Of a stretch of DNA of 64,000 nt, positions 23,971-33,276 are shown in pieces. Source of the stretch: Ancylobacter rudongensis (GTDB lineage: Bacteria > Pseudomonadota > Alphaproteobacteria > Rhizobiales > Xanthobacteraceae); the NCBI RefSeq assembly GCF_900100155.1, contig NZ_FMTP01000004.1:248001-312000 (forward strand). Reading direction: 5' to 3'. Under the pieces are notes generated by a model that worked only from the letters and a program-made list of their open reading frames with translations, ran no database searches and had not been told where the DNA came from. The number at the start of each line of letters is the position of its first letter. The first letter of the stretch is position 1. Both the position numbers and the translations under genes were made by a program.

Positions 23971-24173
23971 ATTCTTAGTTTGGAATAATGTAAAATTGTA
24001 CAATCCTGCTCTAATCCTTCTTTCGAAGAGTTCTACATTTGAGCATCTGGTCGTTTTAGTGTTGTCGATCCCGTCACTGCGGGTTTATGCAAGCCGGGAC
24101 TGAGGACGCCCCGGCCGACATCTCCGCCTTCGGGCCGGGGCGCCGGGGAAGACCGGAGCTTCGGGAAGCCGCC
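23971..24173 (+). promoter_or_regulatory. AT-rich promoter region of exbB-exbD-tonB
   Basis: About 130 bases here are far richer in A+T than anything around. They contain a perfect 10-bp palindrome ATTGTACAAT (23995-24004) and an imperfect dyad TTTCGAAGAGTTCTACA (24021-24037). The latter has the shape of an Irr iron control element (TTTAGAA-type halves) but with 3 rather than 2 central bases. An iron-responsive promoter for the TonB energising system is plausible; the site assignments are weak. Confidence 0.4.
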
Positions 24174-25298
24174 ATGCTGACGACACCCACCACCCTCACT
24201 GCGCGCCCGGCGCTGAACCTCCTGCTGGCGCTGGCCATGCTGGCTGCCGGCCCCGTGGCGGCGTGGGCGCAGGTTCAGCAACCGGCGCCGGCCGTCTCCA
24301 CCCCCGCGCCGGCGGCTCCCGCTCCTGCGGCCCCCGCGCTCTCGGCGCCGGCGACGCAAGCGCCGGCCACTTCCGCGCCCGCCGCGCCGGCGGTCGATCC
24401 GCTGGTGCCGCCGGCTCCCGGCATGGCTGCCCCGGCGATCGGTGCCCAGATGTCGCCACCGGCAGGCGATGCCGCGCCCACCGCGGGGGAAGCCCCGGCC
24501 GCTCCCGCTGGCGACCCCGCCGCTGTCGATCCCTCGGCGGATCCGGCCGCATCCGGCATGCCGCTCGACCAGAGCGAGGATCCCTCCGTCGCGGCGCAGC
24601 TTCCCCATGACCTGTCCCCCTGGGGCATGTTCATGGCGGCGGACTGGGTGGTGAAGACCGTCATGATCGGCCTCGCCTTCGCCTCCGTGGTGACGTGGAC
24701 GGTGTGGCTGGCGAAGACGATGGAACTGGCCGTCGCGAAGCGCCGGCTGCGGCGGGCGCTGAAGGGCTATCTCGCCAGCGCCACGCTGGACGAGGCCCGG
24801 CGCGTAGACCCGCGCGGCCCGGCCGGCGCCATGCTGGCGACGACCGATCTGGAACTGAAGCGCTCCGGCCCGCTGCCGGCCGACGGCATCAAGGAGCGTG
24901 TGTCGATCTCACTCTCGCGCATCGAGGTGGCGGCGGGGCGGGCGATCACGCGCGGCACCGGCCTGCTCGCCACCATCGGCGCCACGGCCCCGTTTGTCGG
25001 CCTGTTCGGCACGGTGTGGGGCATCATGAATTCGTTCATCGGCATCTCGAAGGCGCAGACCACCAATCTCGCCGTGGTGGCGCCGGGTATCGCCGAGGCG
25101 TTGCTGGCCACCGCCATCGGCCTGGTCGCCGCGATTCCGGCAGTCGTGATCTACAACCACTTCTCGCGCCAGGTGTCGGGCTATCGCGTGCTGATGGGCG
25201 ATGCCTCGGCCGAGGTGCTGCGGCTGCTCTCGCGCGATCTCGACCGGCGCGATGCCGGCCGCGCCGCCCCGCAGCGTGTGCGCGCCGCGGCGGAGTGA
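24174..25298 (+). CDS. exbB: ExbB-type proton-channel subunit of the TonB system
   Basis: A 374-residue MotA/TolQ/ExbB-family protein. A signal peptide ([19 protein letters not shown], about 14-32) is followed by a long Ala/Pro-rich periplasmic region to about residue 150, then three membrane segments (about 160-185, 258-282 and 300-325). The middle one carries [20 protein letters not shown]. It forms the proton channel with ExbD that drives TonB-dependent import across the outer membrane. The ATG at 24174 is chosen because it puts the signal peptide at the N-terminus. ExbD follows after 6 bases. Confidence 0.92.
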   Translation: MLTTPTTLTARPALNLLLALAMLAAGPVAAWAQVQQPAPAVSTPAPAAPAPAAPALSAPATQAPATSAPAAPAVDPLVPPAPGMAAPAIGAQMSPPAGDAAPTAGEAPAAPAGDPAAVDPSADPAASGMPLDQSEDPSVAAQLPHDLSPWGMFMAADWVVKTVMIGLAFASVVTWTVWLAKTMELAVAKRRLRRALKGYLASATLDEARRVDPRGPAGAMLATTDLELKRSGPLPADGIKERVSISLSRIEVAAGRAITRGTGLLATIGATAPFVGLFGTVWGIMNSFIGISKAQTTNLAVVAPGIAEALLATAIGLVAAIPAVVIYNHFSRQVSGYRVLMGDASAEVLRLLSRDLDRRDAGRAAPQRVRAAAE

Positions 25299-25304
25299 GC
25301 CAGC

Positions 25305-25883
25305 ATGGGCGCCAAGCTGCAGAGCACCGAGACCGACGATCTGGTCGAGAACCACGAGATCAACGTCACCCCGTTCATCGACGTGATCCTGGTGCTGCTC
25401 ATCATCTTCATGGTGGCGGCGCCGCTGTCGACGGTGGATGTGGCGGTGGACCTGCCGGCTTCCAATGCGCAGGTGCAGCCGCGCCCGGACAAGCCGGTCT
25501 ATCTCACGGTCAAGAGCGACCTGGTGCTGGCGATCGGCAATGATGACGTTCTGCGCCCGTCGCTCGGCGCCACGCTGGACCGCACGACCGAGAACAAGCG
25601 CGACACCCGCATCTTCCTGCGCGCCGACAAGACGGTGGACTATGGCGAACTGATGGAGGTGATGAATCTCCTGCGCGCCGCCGGCTATCTCAAGATCGCG
25701 CTGGTCGGCGTCGAGATGACCAGCCAGCCCGCGCCCGCCGCGCCGCCCGCGCCCGGAGCCGTGCCGGCGGCCGCCGGTGCTTCGCCGACCACGCCCGCTC
25801 CCGCATCTGCGGCGCCCGCTGCCGCCCCCGCTCCGGCGGTTGCCGCTCCTGTCGCCCCCGCATCCGGGGTGCCGGCTCCATGA
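25305..25883 (+). CDS. exbD: ExbD-type subunit of the TonB system
   Basis: A 192-residue protein with one membrane anchor near residues 23-41 ([18 protein letters not shown]) containing the conserved proton-path Asp26, a periplasmic domain ([20 protein letters not shown] near 105) and an unusual Ala/Pro-rich tail of about 50 residues. The tail echoes the Ala/Pro-rich N-terminus of the ExbB here. It starts 6 bases after exbB, and its stop overlaps the tonB start (ATGA, 25880-25883). Confidence 0.92.
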   Translation: MGAKLQSTETDDLVENHEINVTPFIDVILVLLIIFMVAAPLSTVDVAVDLPASNAQVQPRPDKPVYLTVKSDLVLAIGNDDVLRPSLGATLDRTTENKRDTRIFLRADKTVDYGELMEVMNLLRAAGYLKIALVGVEMTSQPAPAAPPAPGAVPAAAGASPTTPAPASAAPAAAPAPAVAAPVAPASGVPAP

Positions 25884-26752
25884 GCCTGCTGCTGGTCAGG
25901 GGAAGCGCCGGGCACCGGCTGCGCGAGGCGAGCGTCTGGGTCGTCTGCGGCGCCGTGGTGCTGGCCGTGCATGGCGGGGCGCTCGGCTACATGCTGACCG
26001 AACCGCCGATCCTGGCGGCCGAGGAGCCGGCGGCGATCATGATCGAGCTGGCGGAAATGCCGGTGGCGCCCGCCGCCCAGCCGGTGGAGCTGCCGCCCGG
26101 CCCGGAAATGGTCGAGGCGCCGGAAGAGGTGCAGGAGGAGGTTCCCCCGGACCCGCTGGCCGAGGAGGTGGAGGACACCCCGCCACCCGAGCCGCCGCCG
26201 GTGGAAGAGCCGGTGCCTGAGGTGACCGAGAGCCCGGCCGAGACCATCGAGGTGCCGCTTCCGCCGCCCCCGCCGGAGGCGTCCGAGATTCCCCCGCCGG
26301 AGAAGAAGCCCGAGCCGCCGAAGGAGCGCCCGAAGCCCAAGCCCAAGCCGAAGGAGCGCGAGAAGAGCAACAAGCCGCCTTCGCCCCGAACCTCCGCCGC
26401 GCCCTCGCTCGACGCGCAGAATTCCGATCGCATCGCCGCCCCGACATCGGGCGCCGCGTCCTCGAACAGCCGGGTGCCGGCGAACTGGCGCTCGCGGCTG
26501 ATGGCCCATCTCCACCGCCACAAGCGCTTCCCCGCCGGGGAGAGCGGTTCCGGCAAGGCGATGGTGACGTTCTCGATCAACCGGGCGGGGCAGGTGCTCT
26601 CGGCGCGGCTGGCGGGCTCGTCCGGCAATCCGCGCTTCGACGAGGAGGCGGTCGCCATGCTGCGCCGCGCCTCCCCCGTGCCGCCGCCGCCGCCGGAAGT
26701 CGGCGGAAGCACCATCTCCTTCACCGTGCCGGTTCTGTTCAGCCTCAGGTGA
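25880..26752 (+). CDS. tonB: TonB energy-transducing protein
   Basis: A 290-residue protein with one N-terminal membrane segment (about 17-40), a long Pro/Glu/Lys-rich spacer (about 60-170, for example PERPKPKPKPKERE-like runs) able to span the periplasm, and a C-terminal TonB domain (about 200-290). That domain has VPANWRSRLMAHLHRHKRFP and SGNPRFDEEAVAMLRRA. It links ExbBD to outer-membrane receptors for siderophores or other ligands; no receptor gene is in the window. It is the last gene of exbB-exbD-tonB. Confidence 0.92.
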   Translation: MSLLLVRGSAGHRLREASVWVVCGAVVLAVHGGALGYMLTEPPILAAEEPAAIMIELAEMPVAPAAQPVELPPGPEMVEAPEEVQEEVPPDPLAEEVEDTPPPEPPPVEEPVPEVTESPAETIEVPLPPPPPEASEIPPPEKKPEPPKERPKPKPKPKEREKSNKPPSPRTSAAPSLDAQNSDRIAAPTSGAASSNSRVPANWRSRLMAHLHRHKRFPAGESGSGKAMVTFSINRAGQVLSARLAGSSGNPRFDEEAVAMLRRASPVPPPPPEVGGSTISFTVPVLFSLR

Positions 26753-26908
26753 GGCCAGAGCCCGGCGCCGCGCCGGCCTCGGAAGCGCCCGCGAAACGGC
26801 CCGCAGACACCTTGCGACCCTGCCGCACAAGGCCGGATGCGCGTCCTCGCGTGACGTTGTAAGAGAGGCGGGCCGGCCCAGTGTGCCGGCCTGTCCGGGA
26901 GAATGTGC

Positions 26909-28135
26909 ATGAGTGCCGCGCCGTCCGCCGCCCCCACCGTAGCCGCCAAGGCGGCCAAGGTCTCGTTCGACTGGGCCGATCCGGTCGATTTCGATGCGCA
27001 GCTCACCGAGGAGGAGCGCCTCGTCCGTGACACGGCGCGCGACTACGCGCAGGAGAAGCTGCAGCCGCGCGTGACCTCCGCCTATATGGAAGAGCGGTTC
27101 GACCGCGAGATCATGAGCGAGATGGGCGAGCTGGGCCTGCTCGGGCCGACGATTCCCGAGGAATATGGCGGGGCGGGCCTCGGCTATGTCTCCTACGGGC
27201 TGGTGGCGCGCGAGGTGGAGCGGGTCGATTCGGGCTATCGCTCGGCGATGAGCGTGCAGTCCTCGCTGGTGATGCACCCGATCAACGCCTATGGCAGCGA
27301 GGCGCAGAAGCGCAAATTCCTGCCAAAGCTCGCGACCGGCGAGATGGTCGGCTGCTTCGGCCTCACCGAGCCCGATGCCGGCTCCGACCCCGCCGGCATG
27401 CGCACCCGCGCCGAGAAGATCGACGGCGGCTACCGTCTCTCCGGCGCCAAGATGTGGATCACCAATTCGCCGATCGCCGATGTCGCGGTGGTGTGGGCGA
27501 AGTCGCCCGCGCATGGCGACGAGATCTGCGGCTTCCTGCTGGAGCGCGGCATGAAGGGCTTCACCACCCCGAAGATCGAGCACAAGCTCTCGCTGCGCGC
27601 CTCGGTCACGGGCGAAATCGTGATGGACGGCGTCGAGGTGCCGGAGGAGAATCTGCTGCCCGACGCCTCCGGGCTCAAGGGCCCGTTCGGCTGCCTCAAC
27701 CGCGCCCGCTTCGGCATTGGCTGGGGCACGATGGGGGCGGCGGAAGCCTGCTACGCCGCCGCGCGCCAGTACACGCTCGACCGCAAGCAGTTCGGCAAGC
27801 CGCTGGCGGCGACGCAGCTGATCCAGAAGAAGCTCGCCGACATGGCGACCGAGATCACGCTCGGCCTGCAGCTCGCCTTGCGCGCCGGCCGGCTGTTCGA
27901 CGAGGGGCAGCTGCCGGTGGAGACCATCTCCATGCTCAAGCGCAATAATTGCGGCAAGGCGCTCGACATCGCCCGCCTCGCCCGCGACATGCATGGCGGC
28001 AACGGCATTTCCGGCGAGTTCCCGGTGATGCGCCACATGGTGAACCTGGAGACGGTGAACACCTATGAGGGCACGCACGACATCCACGCGCTGATCCTCG
28101 GCCGGGCCATCACCGGGCACCAGGCGTTTTTCTGA
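26909..28135 (+). CDS. gcdH: glutaryl-CoA dehydrogenase
   Basis: A 408-residue acyl-CoA dehydrogenase oxidising and decarboxylating glutaryl-CoA to crotonyl-CoA, in lysine, tryptophan and aromatic breakdown. Family blocks are [16 protein letters not shown] near 146, [17 protein letters not shown] near 172 and the C-terminal [20 protein letters not shown], whose Glu (about 387) is the catalytic base in GCDH-type YEGT context. GGGAGA sits 7 bases before the ATG at 26909; an ATG two codons earlier is less well placed. It is preceded by 156 bases that should hold its promoter and followed by a dispersed repeat. Confidence 0.9.
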   Translation: MSAAPSAAPTVAAKAAKVSFDWADPVDFDAQLTEEERLVRDTARDYAQEKLQPRVTSAYMEERFDREIMSEMGELGLLGPTIPEEYGGAGLGYVSYGLVAREVERVDSGYRSAMSVQSSLVMHPINAYGSEAQKRKFLPKLATGEMVGCFGLTEPDAGSDPAGMRTRAEKIDGGYRLSGAKMWITNSPIADVAVVWAKSPAHGDEICGFLLERGMKGFTTPKIEHKLSLRASVTGEIVMDGVEVPEENLLPDASGLKGPFGCLNRARFGIGWGTMGAAEACYAAARQYTLDRKQFGKPLAATQLIQKKLADMATEITLGLQLALRAGRLFDEGQLPVETISMLKRNNCGKALDIARLARDMHGGNGISGEFPVMRHMVNLETVNTYEGTHDIHALILGRAITGHQAFF

Positions 28136-28171
28136 GCCGGGCGCGCTGAGGGGCTTTGCCGAAGGGCTTAT

Positions 28172-28282
28172 CCTGGGTCCCGGCGCGGCACTCCGGCTTC
28201 GCCTGTGCTGGGCCGGGACACGGGCGCCCTCTGCTGTTTCCCGGACAAGGCGCGCTTGCGCGCCGCCGATCCGGGACCCAGG
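28172..28282. repeat. inverted repeat, second copy of the CCGGATCGGCG / TTGTCCGGG family
   Basis: Outer arms CCTGGGTCCCGG (28172-28183) and CCGGGACCCAGG (28271-28282) match perfectly. The inner strings CCCGGACAAGG and CCGCCGATCCGGG on this strand are the reverse complement of strings in the element at 14544-14667. It lies between convergent gcdH and the Rrf2 gene. Confidence 0.75.
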
Positions 28283-28312
28283 GGAGACCCTTCGGCTTCT
28301 CCGCCCGTCGTC

Positions 28313-28762
28313 TCAGATGCTGTACATCAGGTCGGCATCCGGGGCGTGGGCGAAGACGACCATGTCGTGCAGCGACATGCCGTCGAGAATGTCCGACATG
28401 GCGTCGCGCACCTTGCTCATGGTGATGCGGACCGAGCAGGTCGCCAGATCCTCACAGTCCTCGCAGGGCACAAAGGCGCTCTTGCTGGCGCAGCTGAGCG
28501 GGGCGAGCGGGCCGTCGAGCACGCGGATGATGTGGCCGATGCGGATCTCGCGCGGGGTCTTGGCCAGCGCATAGCCGCCGCCCGGCCCCTTCTTGGAGCG
28601 CAGCATGCCGGCATTCCTCAATTCCAGCAGAATGGCGTCGAGGAACTTCTTCGGGATGTTGTTGGCGGTGGCGATCTCCTGCCCCATGGCGCTCGAACCC
28701 GGTTCGAGCCGGGCGAGAAAGAGCATCGCCTTCAGGCCGTATTTGCCCTTGTTGGTCAGCAT
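28313..28762 (-). CDS. Rrf2-family transcription regulator, Fe-S type
   Basis: A 149-residue Rrf2 protein. The winged helix opens MLTNKGKYGLKAMLFLARL and has the wing GPGGGYALAKTP near residue 60. Four cysteines (91, 100, 103, 109) cluster in the loop where IscR, NsrR and RirA bind an iron-sulfur cluster, so iron, redox or NO sensing is likely. The start at the ATG 28762 matches the family N-terminus. It probably forms an operon with the small membrane protein upstream, whose promoter carries a 14-bp dyad that could be its own operator. Which sub-type it belongs to cannot be told. Confidence 0.88.
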   Translation of the reverse strand: MLTNKGKYGLKAMLFLARLEPGSSAMGQEIATANNIPKKFLDAILLELRNAGMLRSKKGPGGGYALAKTPREIRIGHIIRVLDGPLAPLSCASKSAFVPCEDCEDLATCSVRITMSKVRDAMSDILDGMSLHDMVVFAHAPDADLMYSI

Positions 28763-28882
28763 GTCCGCTTCGTCATGTCGCCGCACCCCGGGCTTGAGGG
28801 AGGGACGGGCGGAGCCGGGCACCGCCATCCTTCCCGGCAAAATGAGCGACCGGCGCCGATTCGGCTAGTGCCGGACCGGCGA

Positions 28883-29041
28883 TCAGCGCGCAGCGGCGCC
28901 CGTCTCGACATTGGCGGCGAGCTTGCCGGCGTCGCGCGTCTCCGGCACCGGATGCAGGAACAGCACGGCGGCGATCACGGCCCCGTAGGCCAAGGCGAAA
29001 AGCAGCTTGTCGCGGGTACGGCGGAGGCCGGTCTGGCTCAT
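28883..29041 (-). CDS. small single-span membrane protein
   Basis: A 52-residue protein starting at the ATG at 29041, with GGAGAG at good spacing. It has a basic N-terminus (QTGLRRTRDK) then one hydrophobic segment (about residues 13-30, LLFALAYGAVIAAVLFL) and a short polar tail, so it should sit in the inner membrane with the N-terminus inside. I recognise no family. The promoter with a dyad lies directly upstream and the Rrf2 gene follows 120 bases downstream on the same strand, which suggests joint control. Confidence 0.65.
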   Translation of the reverse strand: MSQTGLRRTRDKLLFALAYGAVIAAVLFLHPVPETRDAGKLAANVETGAAAR

Positions 29042-29057
29042 GATTACTCTCCAGTTG

Positions 29058-29092
29058 GATAGTAATCTATCGACCATATAGGAATATGTAAA
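29058..29092 (-). promoter_or_regulatory. promoter with overlapping 14-bp dyad
   Basis: On the minus strand, TTTACA (29087-29092) and TAGATT (29064-29069) are separated by 17 bases, a good sigma-70 pair. The -10 lies inside the perfect dyad GATAG-TAAT-CTATC (29058-29071). The Shine-Dalgarno and ATG of the small membrane protein follow. A repressor bound at the dyad would block the promoter; the neighbouring Rrf2 protein is the obvious candidate. Confidence 0.55.
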
Positions 29093-29095
29093 GGG

Positions 29096-30442
29096 TCACG
29101 CGTCATCCAGCCCGCGCGCGGCGGTCATCAGGTTGCCATTGCCCTCGAAGGCGGCGGTGAAGGCGGCGACGCGGCGGTCGATGCGGATGTCGGAGGCGCG
29201 CAGCGGTCGGGCCAGCGACAGGCCTTCCAGCGAGCGGGCGCGCGAGAGCGCGACATAGGCCTGGCCGGCGGCGAAGGCGCCGGCGTCGAAGTCGATCCGC
29301 ACGTCCTCCAGCGTCAGGCCCTGCGCCTTGTGCACCGTCACTGCCCAGGCCGGGACAAGGGGAAGCTGGGTGTAGGAGCCGACCACCTTGGCCGCGACCT
29401 TGCCCGTCGCCTCGTCCCAGTCGTAGCGGATGCGCTCCCAACTAGTGCGCTCGATTTCGACGATGCCGGCGCCGTCGAGCCGGACATAGGCGCGGTCCGG
29501 GGCGAGGCCGGTAATGGTGCCGACCGAGCCGTTGACCCATTGCCGCTCGGGGTGGTTGCGCACCGTCATCACCCGCGCCCCGACCTTGAGCGCCAGCGTC
29601 TCCGGCACCGGCAGCCGGTCATTGGCGAGGTCGAACTCGCCCTCGCTTTTGCCCTCGAACAGCCGGCCGTCATCATAGAGCGCTTCCATGCCGCGCCTGT
29701 TATAGGCGTCGACCCGCGCATTGGTCGGCGCCAGCACGACAGGGGTGCGCCCGGCCCGGTGGTCGCGGTGCGAGGCGGCGTTGATGGCGGCGATGGCGTC
29801 GCCGACGGAGCGGCCGGTGCGCAGCTCGGCGAGGTGGCCGACAAAGGCGTCGTCGGTCTGCCGGTAGACCTGGAGGAAGGGCAGCCGCGCCGGCTCCACC
29901 TCGCGCAGCACGCGGGCGTCGAAGGCGAACGGGCCCTCATAGCCGAGATGGCCGAGGATCTCGCGCTCGGCCATCGGCACGACCGGCGGCAATTGCAGGA
30001 AGTCGCCGACCAGCACCACCTGCACGCCGCCGAACGGCTCGGGATTGCCACGCGCGATGCGCAGGCTGCGGTCCACCGCGTCCAGCACATCGGCGCGCAC
30101 CATGGAAATCTCGTCGATGACGAGACGCTCCAGCTTCTTCATCAGGGTGCGTTTTTGCGTGCGCGGGCGTACCTGGTCGGGGTCCATCAGCCGCGGCGGC
30201 AGGCCGAAGAAGGAGTGGATGGTCTGCCCGCCGAGCTGCAGCGCGGCAACGCCGGTGGGGGCGAGAAAGGCCTGCCGACCGCCGCCATGTTTGCGCAGCG
30301 CGTGCAGGAAGGTGGTCTTCCCCGTGCCGGCACCGCCCAGCACCATCACCACGGGCGCGCCGGAGCCGACCAGCGCGAGCGGCCCGGCGAAGGCGTCGGC
30401 GGGGATGGGAGGGCGAATCGGAGGGCTGGCCGTGTCGTTCAT
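29096..30442 (-). CDS. Pif1/RecD-like superfamily 1 helicase
   Basis: A 448-residue AAA-type DNA helicase. Walker A GGAGTGKTT is at 36-44, motif II RLVIDEISMV near 106-115, motif III VLVGDFLQLPPV near 135, and the C-terminal motifs VTVHKAQGLTLEDV and YVALSRARSLEGL near 375-415 are typical of Pif1/RecD2. It should unwind DNA 5' to 3'; the cellular role is unknown. The ATG at 30442 is chosen over one 11 codons upstream because the Walker A spacing is then normal. It appears to be a single gene upstream of the small membrane protein. Confidence 0.87.
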   Translation of the reverse strand: MNDTASPPIRPPIPADAFAGPLALVGSGAPVVMVLGGAGTGKTTFLHALRKHGGGRQAFLAPTGVAALQLGGQTIHSFFGLPPRLMDPDQVRPRTQKRTLMKKLERLVIDEISMVRADVLDAVDRSLRIARGNPEPFGGVQVVLVGDFLQLPPVVPMAEREILGHLGYEGPFAFDARVLREVEPARLPFLQVYRQTDDAFVGHLAELRTGRSVGDAIAAINAASHRDHRAGRTPVVLAPTNARVDAYNRRGMEALYDDGRLFEGKSEGEFDLANDRLPVPETLALKVGARVMTVRNHPERQWVNGSVGTITGLAPDRAYVRLDGAGIVEIERTSWERIRYDWDEATGKVAAKVVGSYTQLPLVPAWAVTVHKAQGLTLEDVRIDFDAGAFAAGQAYVALSRARSLEGLSLARPLRASDIRIDRRVAAFTAAFEGNGNLMTAARGLDDA

Positions 30443-30519
30443 CGGCGCAATGGAGCACAGGAGGGTGCTTTCCACTAGAAAGGTCGCGGCAGCCCCCCTG
30501 CCTCCGGCCCGGCCGGCGC

Positions 30520-31455
30520 CTAATCGAAGGCCTCAGCCTGCATCTTCTCGAACGTGGTGATCGCCCGATTGACGCGCCTGGTGTAGCGCCAGTGCCGCAG
30601 GCCGTTCAGGCGCATCAGCCAGTCATGGTCCGGCGAGCCGAGGCCCGGACGGCCCAGCGCCTGGCGCGCCTTGTTCAACAAGGCGACTTCCAGCGTGTCG
30701 CTGCGGTGTCTTCTGCGCGGAAGAAACTTCTGCTGCCCGGCATAGTGCCGCACGGCCGCATTCCTCCACCTCTCGGTAAACATGGCGGCGGCCTGGCAAT
30801 TGAAGGTCAGCGGAAGCCGCGTCCAATTATTCTCGAATATTATGTTCAGCACGCATTGGTCCTGCAGCGGACAATTGTCATGGTAGTCGCAGGATATCTT
30901 GTGTCGCTCGAATTCCTCATCGAACCGGCTCAGAAAGGTACTGCTCCAGTTCGGGTAATCGACGGCGATGAAACCTGAGTTGAAATAGTGAGGCGAACGG
31001 CCTCTTTCCGAGCATCGCTGATAAAAAGCGTGCCCGCGAATGCCCTCAAACCCCACGATGTCGTAGACGGCCGCAATCGGCCTGCTTTGAAAATCAATCT
31101 TGTCCAGATCGATATTCTCCATCAGCAGGACGTCGCCGTCGATATAAAGCGCTCTTTGATAATCGGCAGCGAGTTCGTTGAGCGCAAACAGCTTCATATT
31201 GGCCGTGCCGGTGGCATTGGTGCCGGCACGGGCCTCCGATGCTTTGACGCTGTCGCTGGAGAGAAATCTGTAATGGATGTTCTTGCCGAGGGGGGCGCCT
31301 AGACGAGTGAGGCTCTCCTGGTCCTCCGGTACAAAATCGCGGCAGAAAACGATGATGTCCGTCACCGTCTGCTGTGTAAGGGCGGCAACCGCCGCCGCGT
31401 GCTCGGTGAGGTGAAAGCCCTTTGCGTCAGTGAGTAAGCAGATCGCGGTGCGCAT
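30520..31455 (-). CDS. glycosyltransferase family 8-like protein
   Basis: A 311-residue putative sugar transferase. The YIDGDVLLME block holds a DxD motif (Asp106, Asp108) for nucleotide-sugar metal binding. YFNSGFIAVD near 160 and HYAGQQKFLPRR near 235 match late GT8 motifs. Start is the ATG at 31455. The gene is clearly less GC-rich than its neighbours and uses rarer codons (ATA, TTA-type), and it stands alone among unrelated genes, which suggests acquisition by transfer. Donor sugar and acceptor are unknown; lipopolysaccharide or polysaccharide decoration is likely. Confidence 0.8.
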   Translation of the reverse strand: MRTAICLLTDAKGFHLTEHAAAVAALTQQTVTDIIVFCRDFVPEDQESLTRLGAPLGKNIHYRFLSSDSVKASEARAGTNATGTANMKLFALNELAADYQRALYIDGDVLLMENIDLDKIDFQSRPIAAVYDIVGFEGIRGHAFYQRCSERGRSPHYFNSGFIAVDYPNWSSTFLSRFDEEFERHKISCDYHDNCPLQDQCVLNIIFENNWTRLPLTFNCQAAAMFTERWRNAAVRHYAGQQKFLPRRRHRSDTLEVALLNKARQALGRPGLGSPDHDWLMRLNGLRHWRYTRRVNRAITTFEKMQAEAFD

Positions 31456-31622
31456 CAAGCCTCCAAGGCCGGCGGTGAACAGCGTAGTCTAGATACGCCC
31501 TGCGCCGCTGTATGCGCCAAAGTGAAGAACCTGCCGTGCGGATGGAAGGTGGCGCCGAAACGTCACCGTCGGGAGGTCGGCGGATGCCGGGCTGAAAACG
31601 GCAAGGCCCATGGCAGGGCCGC

Positions 31623-31652
31623 GAGGGGAGGGCACGCTGTCGTGCCTCCCTC
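31623..31652 (-). terminator. hairpin downstream of the aldehyde dehydrogenase gene
   Basis: Arms GGGAGGGCACG (31626-31636) and CGTGCCTCCC (31641-31650) pair with one bulge around a 4-base loop, 20-50 bases past the minus-strand stop at 31674. No T-run follows, so it may be a message-stabilising hairpin or a Rho-assisted stop rather than a classical terminator. Confidence 0.35.
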
Positions 31653-31673
31653 ACGGCCGCCAGGATGCCGGCG

Positions 31674-33116
31674 TCAGACGCCTAGCTGGGTGACGAACTT
31701 GGTGTTCACATAGGCCTCCATCGCCTCGGTGCCGCCCTCCGAGCCATAGCCGGAATCCTTGATGCCGCCGAACGGCACTTCGGGAAGGGCGAGGCCGTGA
31801 TGGTTGATCGAGATCATGCCGCTCTCGACCCGGCGCGCGAACTCGTCGGCGCGGGCGGAGGAGGTGGTGTAGGCATAGGCGGCGAGGCCGTAGGGCAGCC
31901 GGTTGGCCTCGGCGATGACCGCCTCGGTGGAGGTGAAGGACTGGATCGGCACGATCGGGCCGAACGGCTCCTCATTGAGGATGCGCGCATCCGCCGAAAG
32001 GCCGGTGAGCACGGTCGGCTCGAAGAAATAGCCCTTATTGCCGATGCGCGCCCCACCCGTGTTCAGGGTGGCGCCCTTGGCGAGGGCGTCGGCGGTCAGC
32101 GCTTCCATCGCCTCGACCCGGCGCGGATTGGCCAGCGGGCCCATGCGCACGCCCTCGTCCAGGCCATTGCCGACCTTCACACCCTTCACCGCCTCGGTGA
32201 AGCCGTCGACGAAGCGGGCATAGAGGTCCTCATGTACAAGGAAGCGGGTCGGCGAGACGCAGACCTGCCCGGCATTGCGGAACTTGGCGCCGGACAGCAG
32301 CTTGATCGCCACTTCCACGTCGGCATCCTCGAACACCACGGCCGGGGCGTGGCCGCCCAGCTCCATGGTGACGCGCTTCATATGCGCGCCGGCCAGCGCC
32401 GCGAGCTGCTTGCCAACCACGGTGGAGCCGGTGAAGGAGATCTTCTTCACGATCGGGTGCGGGATCAGGTACTGCGAAATCTCCGCCGGCACGCCGAAGA
32501 CGAGATTGACCACGCCCGCCGGCACGCCGGCATCGGCATAGGCGCGCACCAGCTCGGCGCAGCTGGCCGGGGTCTCTTCCGGTCCCTTGAGGATGACCGC
32601 GCAGCCGGCGGCGAGCGCGGCGGAGACCTTGCGCACCGCCTGGTTGATCGGGAAGTTCCACGGGGTGAAGGCGGCGACCACGCCCACCGGCTCGCGGTGC
32701 ACGGCCTGCTGCACGCCAGCGGCGCGGGCGGGAATGAGCCGGCCATATTGCCGGCGGCCTTCCTCGGCGAACCAGTCGATGATGTCGGCGGAGGCGAGCG
32801 TTTCCATCCGCGCCTCGGGCAGCGGCTTGCCCTGCTCCATCGTCATCAGGGTCGAGATCGTCTCGTGGCGCTCGCGCAGGAGCTCCGCCGCCTTGCGCAT
32901 GATCTTGTAGCGCTCATGCGGGGGCGTGTGGCGCCAGATCGCAAAGCCCTTCTCCGCGGCGGCGAGCGCGGCGTCGAGATCGGCGCGGCTGGCATGGGCG
33001 ACGGTGCCGATGGCTTCTTCCGTCGCCGGGTTGATGACAGGCTCGCTGCCGCTGCCACCGCGCCAGGTGCCGTCGATGTAGAGCTGGACCTCGGGGTAGG
33101 ACACGGAATGGGGCAT
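31674..33116 (-). CDS. NAD(P)-dependent aldehyde dehydrogenase, succinate-semialdehyde type
   Basis: A 480-residue aldehyde dehydrogenase. Catalytic Cys286 is in GQVCVSPTR, Glu252 in [10 protein letters not shown] and Asn154 in FTPWNFP. The block [17 protein letters not shown] matches the succinate-semialdehyde dehydrogenase (GabD/SSADH) subgroup. Start at the ATG 33116 gives the standard N-terminus; the in-frame extension upstream is repetitive intergenic DNA. No gabT or glutarate genes adjoin, so the true aldehyde is uncertain. It appears monocistronic. Confidence 0.85.
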   Translation of the reverse strand: MPHSVSYPEVQLYIDGTWRGGSGSEPVINPATEEAIGTVAHASRADLDAALAAAEKGFAIWRHTPPHERYKIMRKAAELLRERHETISTLMTMEQGKPLPEARMETLASADIIDWFAEEGRRQYGRLIPARAAGVQQAVHREPVGVVAAFTPWNFPINQAVRKVSAALAAGCAVILKGPEETPASCAELVRAYADAGVPAGVVNLVFGVPAEISQYLIPHPIVKKISFTGSTVVGKQLAALAGAHMKRVTMELGGHAPAVVFEDADVEVAIKLLSGAKFRNAGQVCVSPTRFLVHEDLYARFVDGFTEAVKGVKVGNGLDEGVRMGPLANPRRVEAMEALTADALAKGATLNTGGARIGNKGYFFEPTVLTGLSADARILNEEPFGPIVPIQSFTSTEAVIAEANRLPYGLAAYAYTTSSARADEFARRVESGMISINHHGLALPEVPFGGIKDSGYGSEGGTEAMEAYVNTKFVTQLGV

Positions 33117-33276
33117 GGCCGAACCTTTCGCGACAGGATGCTGGGGCATACCTAATCGCCCCGGCCCCGGACGGAAAGGGGCTAGACGGACTGCCGTAGC
33201 GGCATTGGATCCAATTTTCCGCCCCGCCGGCGGGCAAAGATGGCCCGCGCAGCCAGGCGCTGAGGCCGGCATGCGC

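Noticed and set aside
25685-28120. Long minus-strand open frame opposite tonB and gcdH
   Set aside because: It is a composition artefact; the plus-strand genes have full family motifs and operon overlaps.
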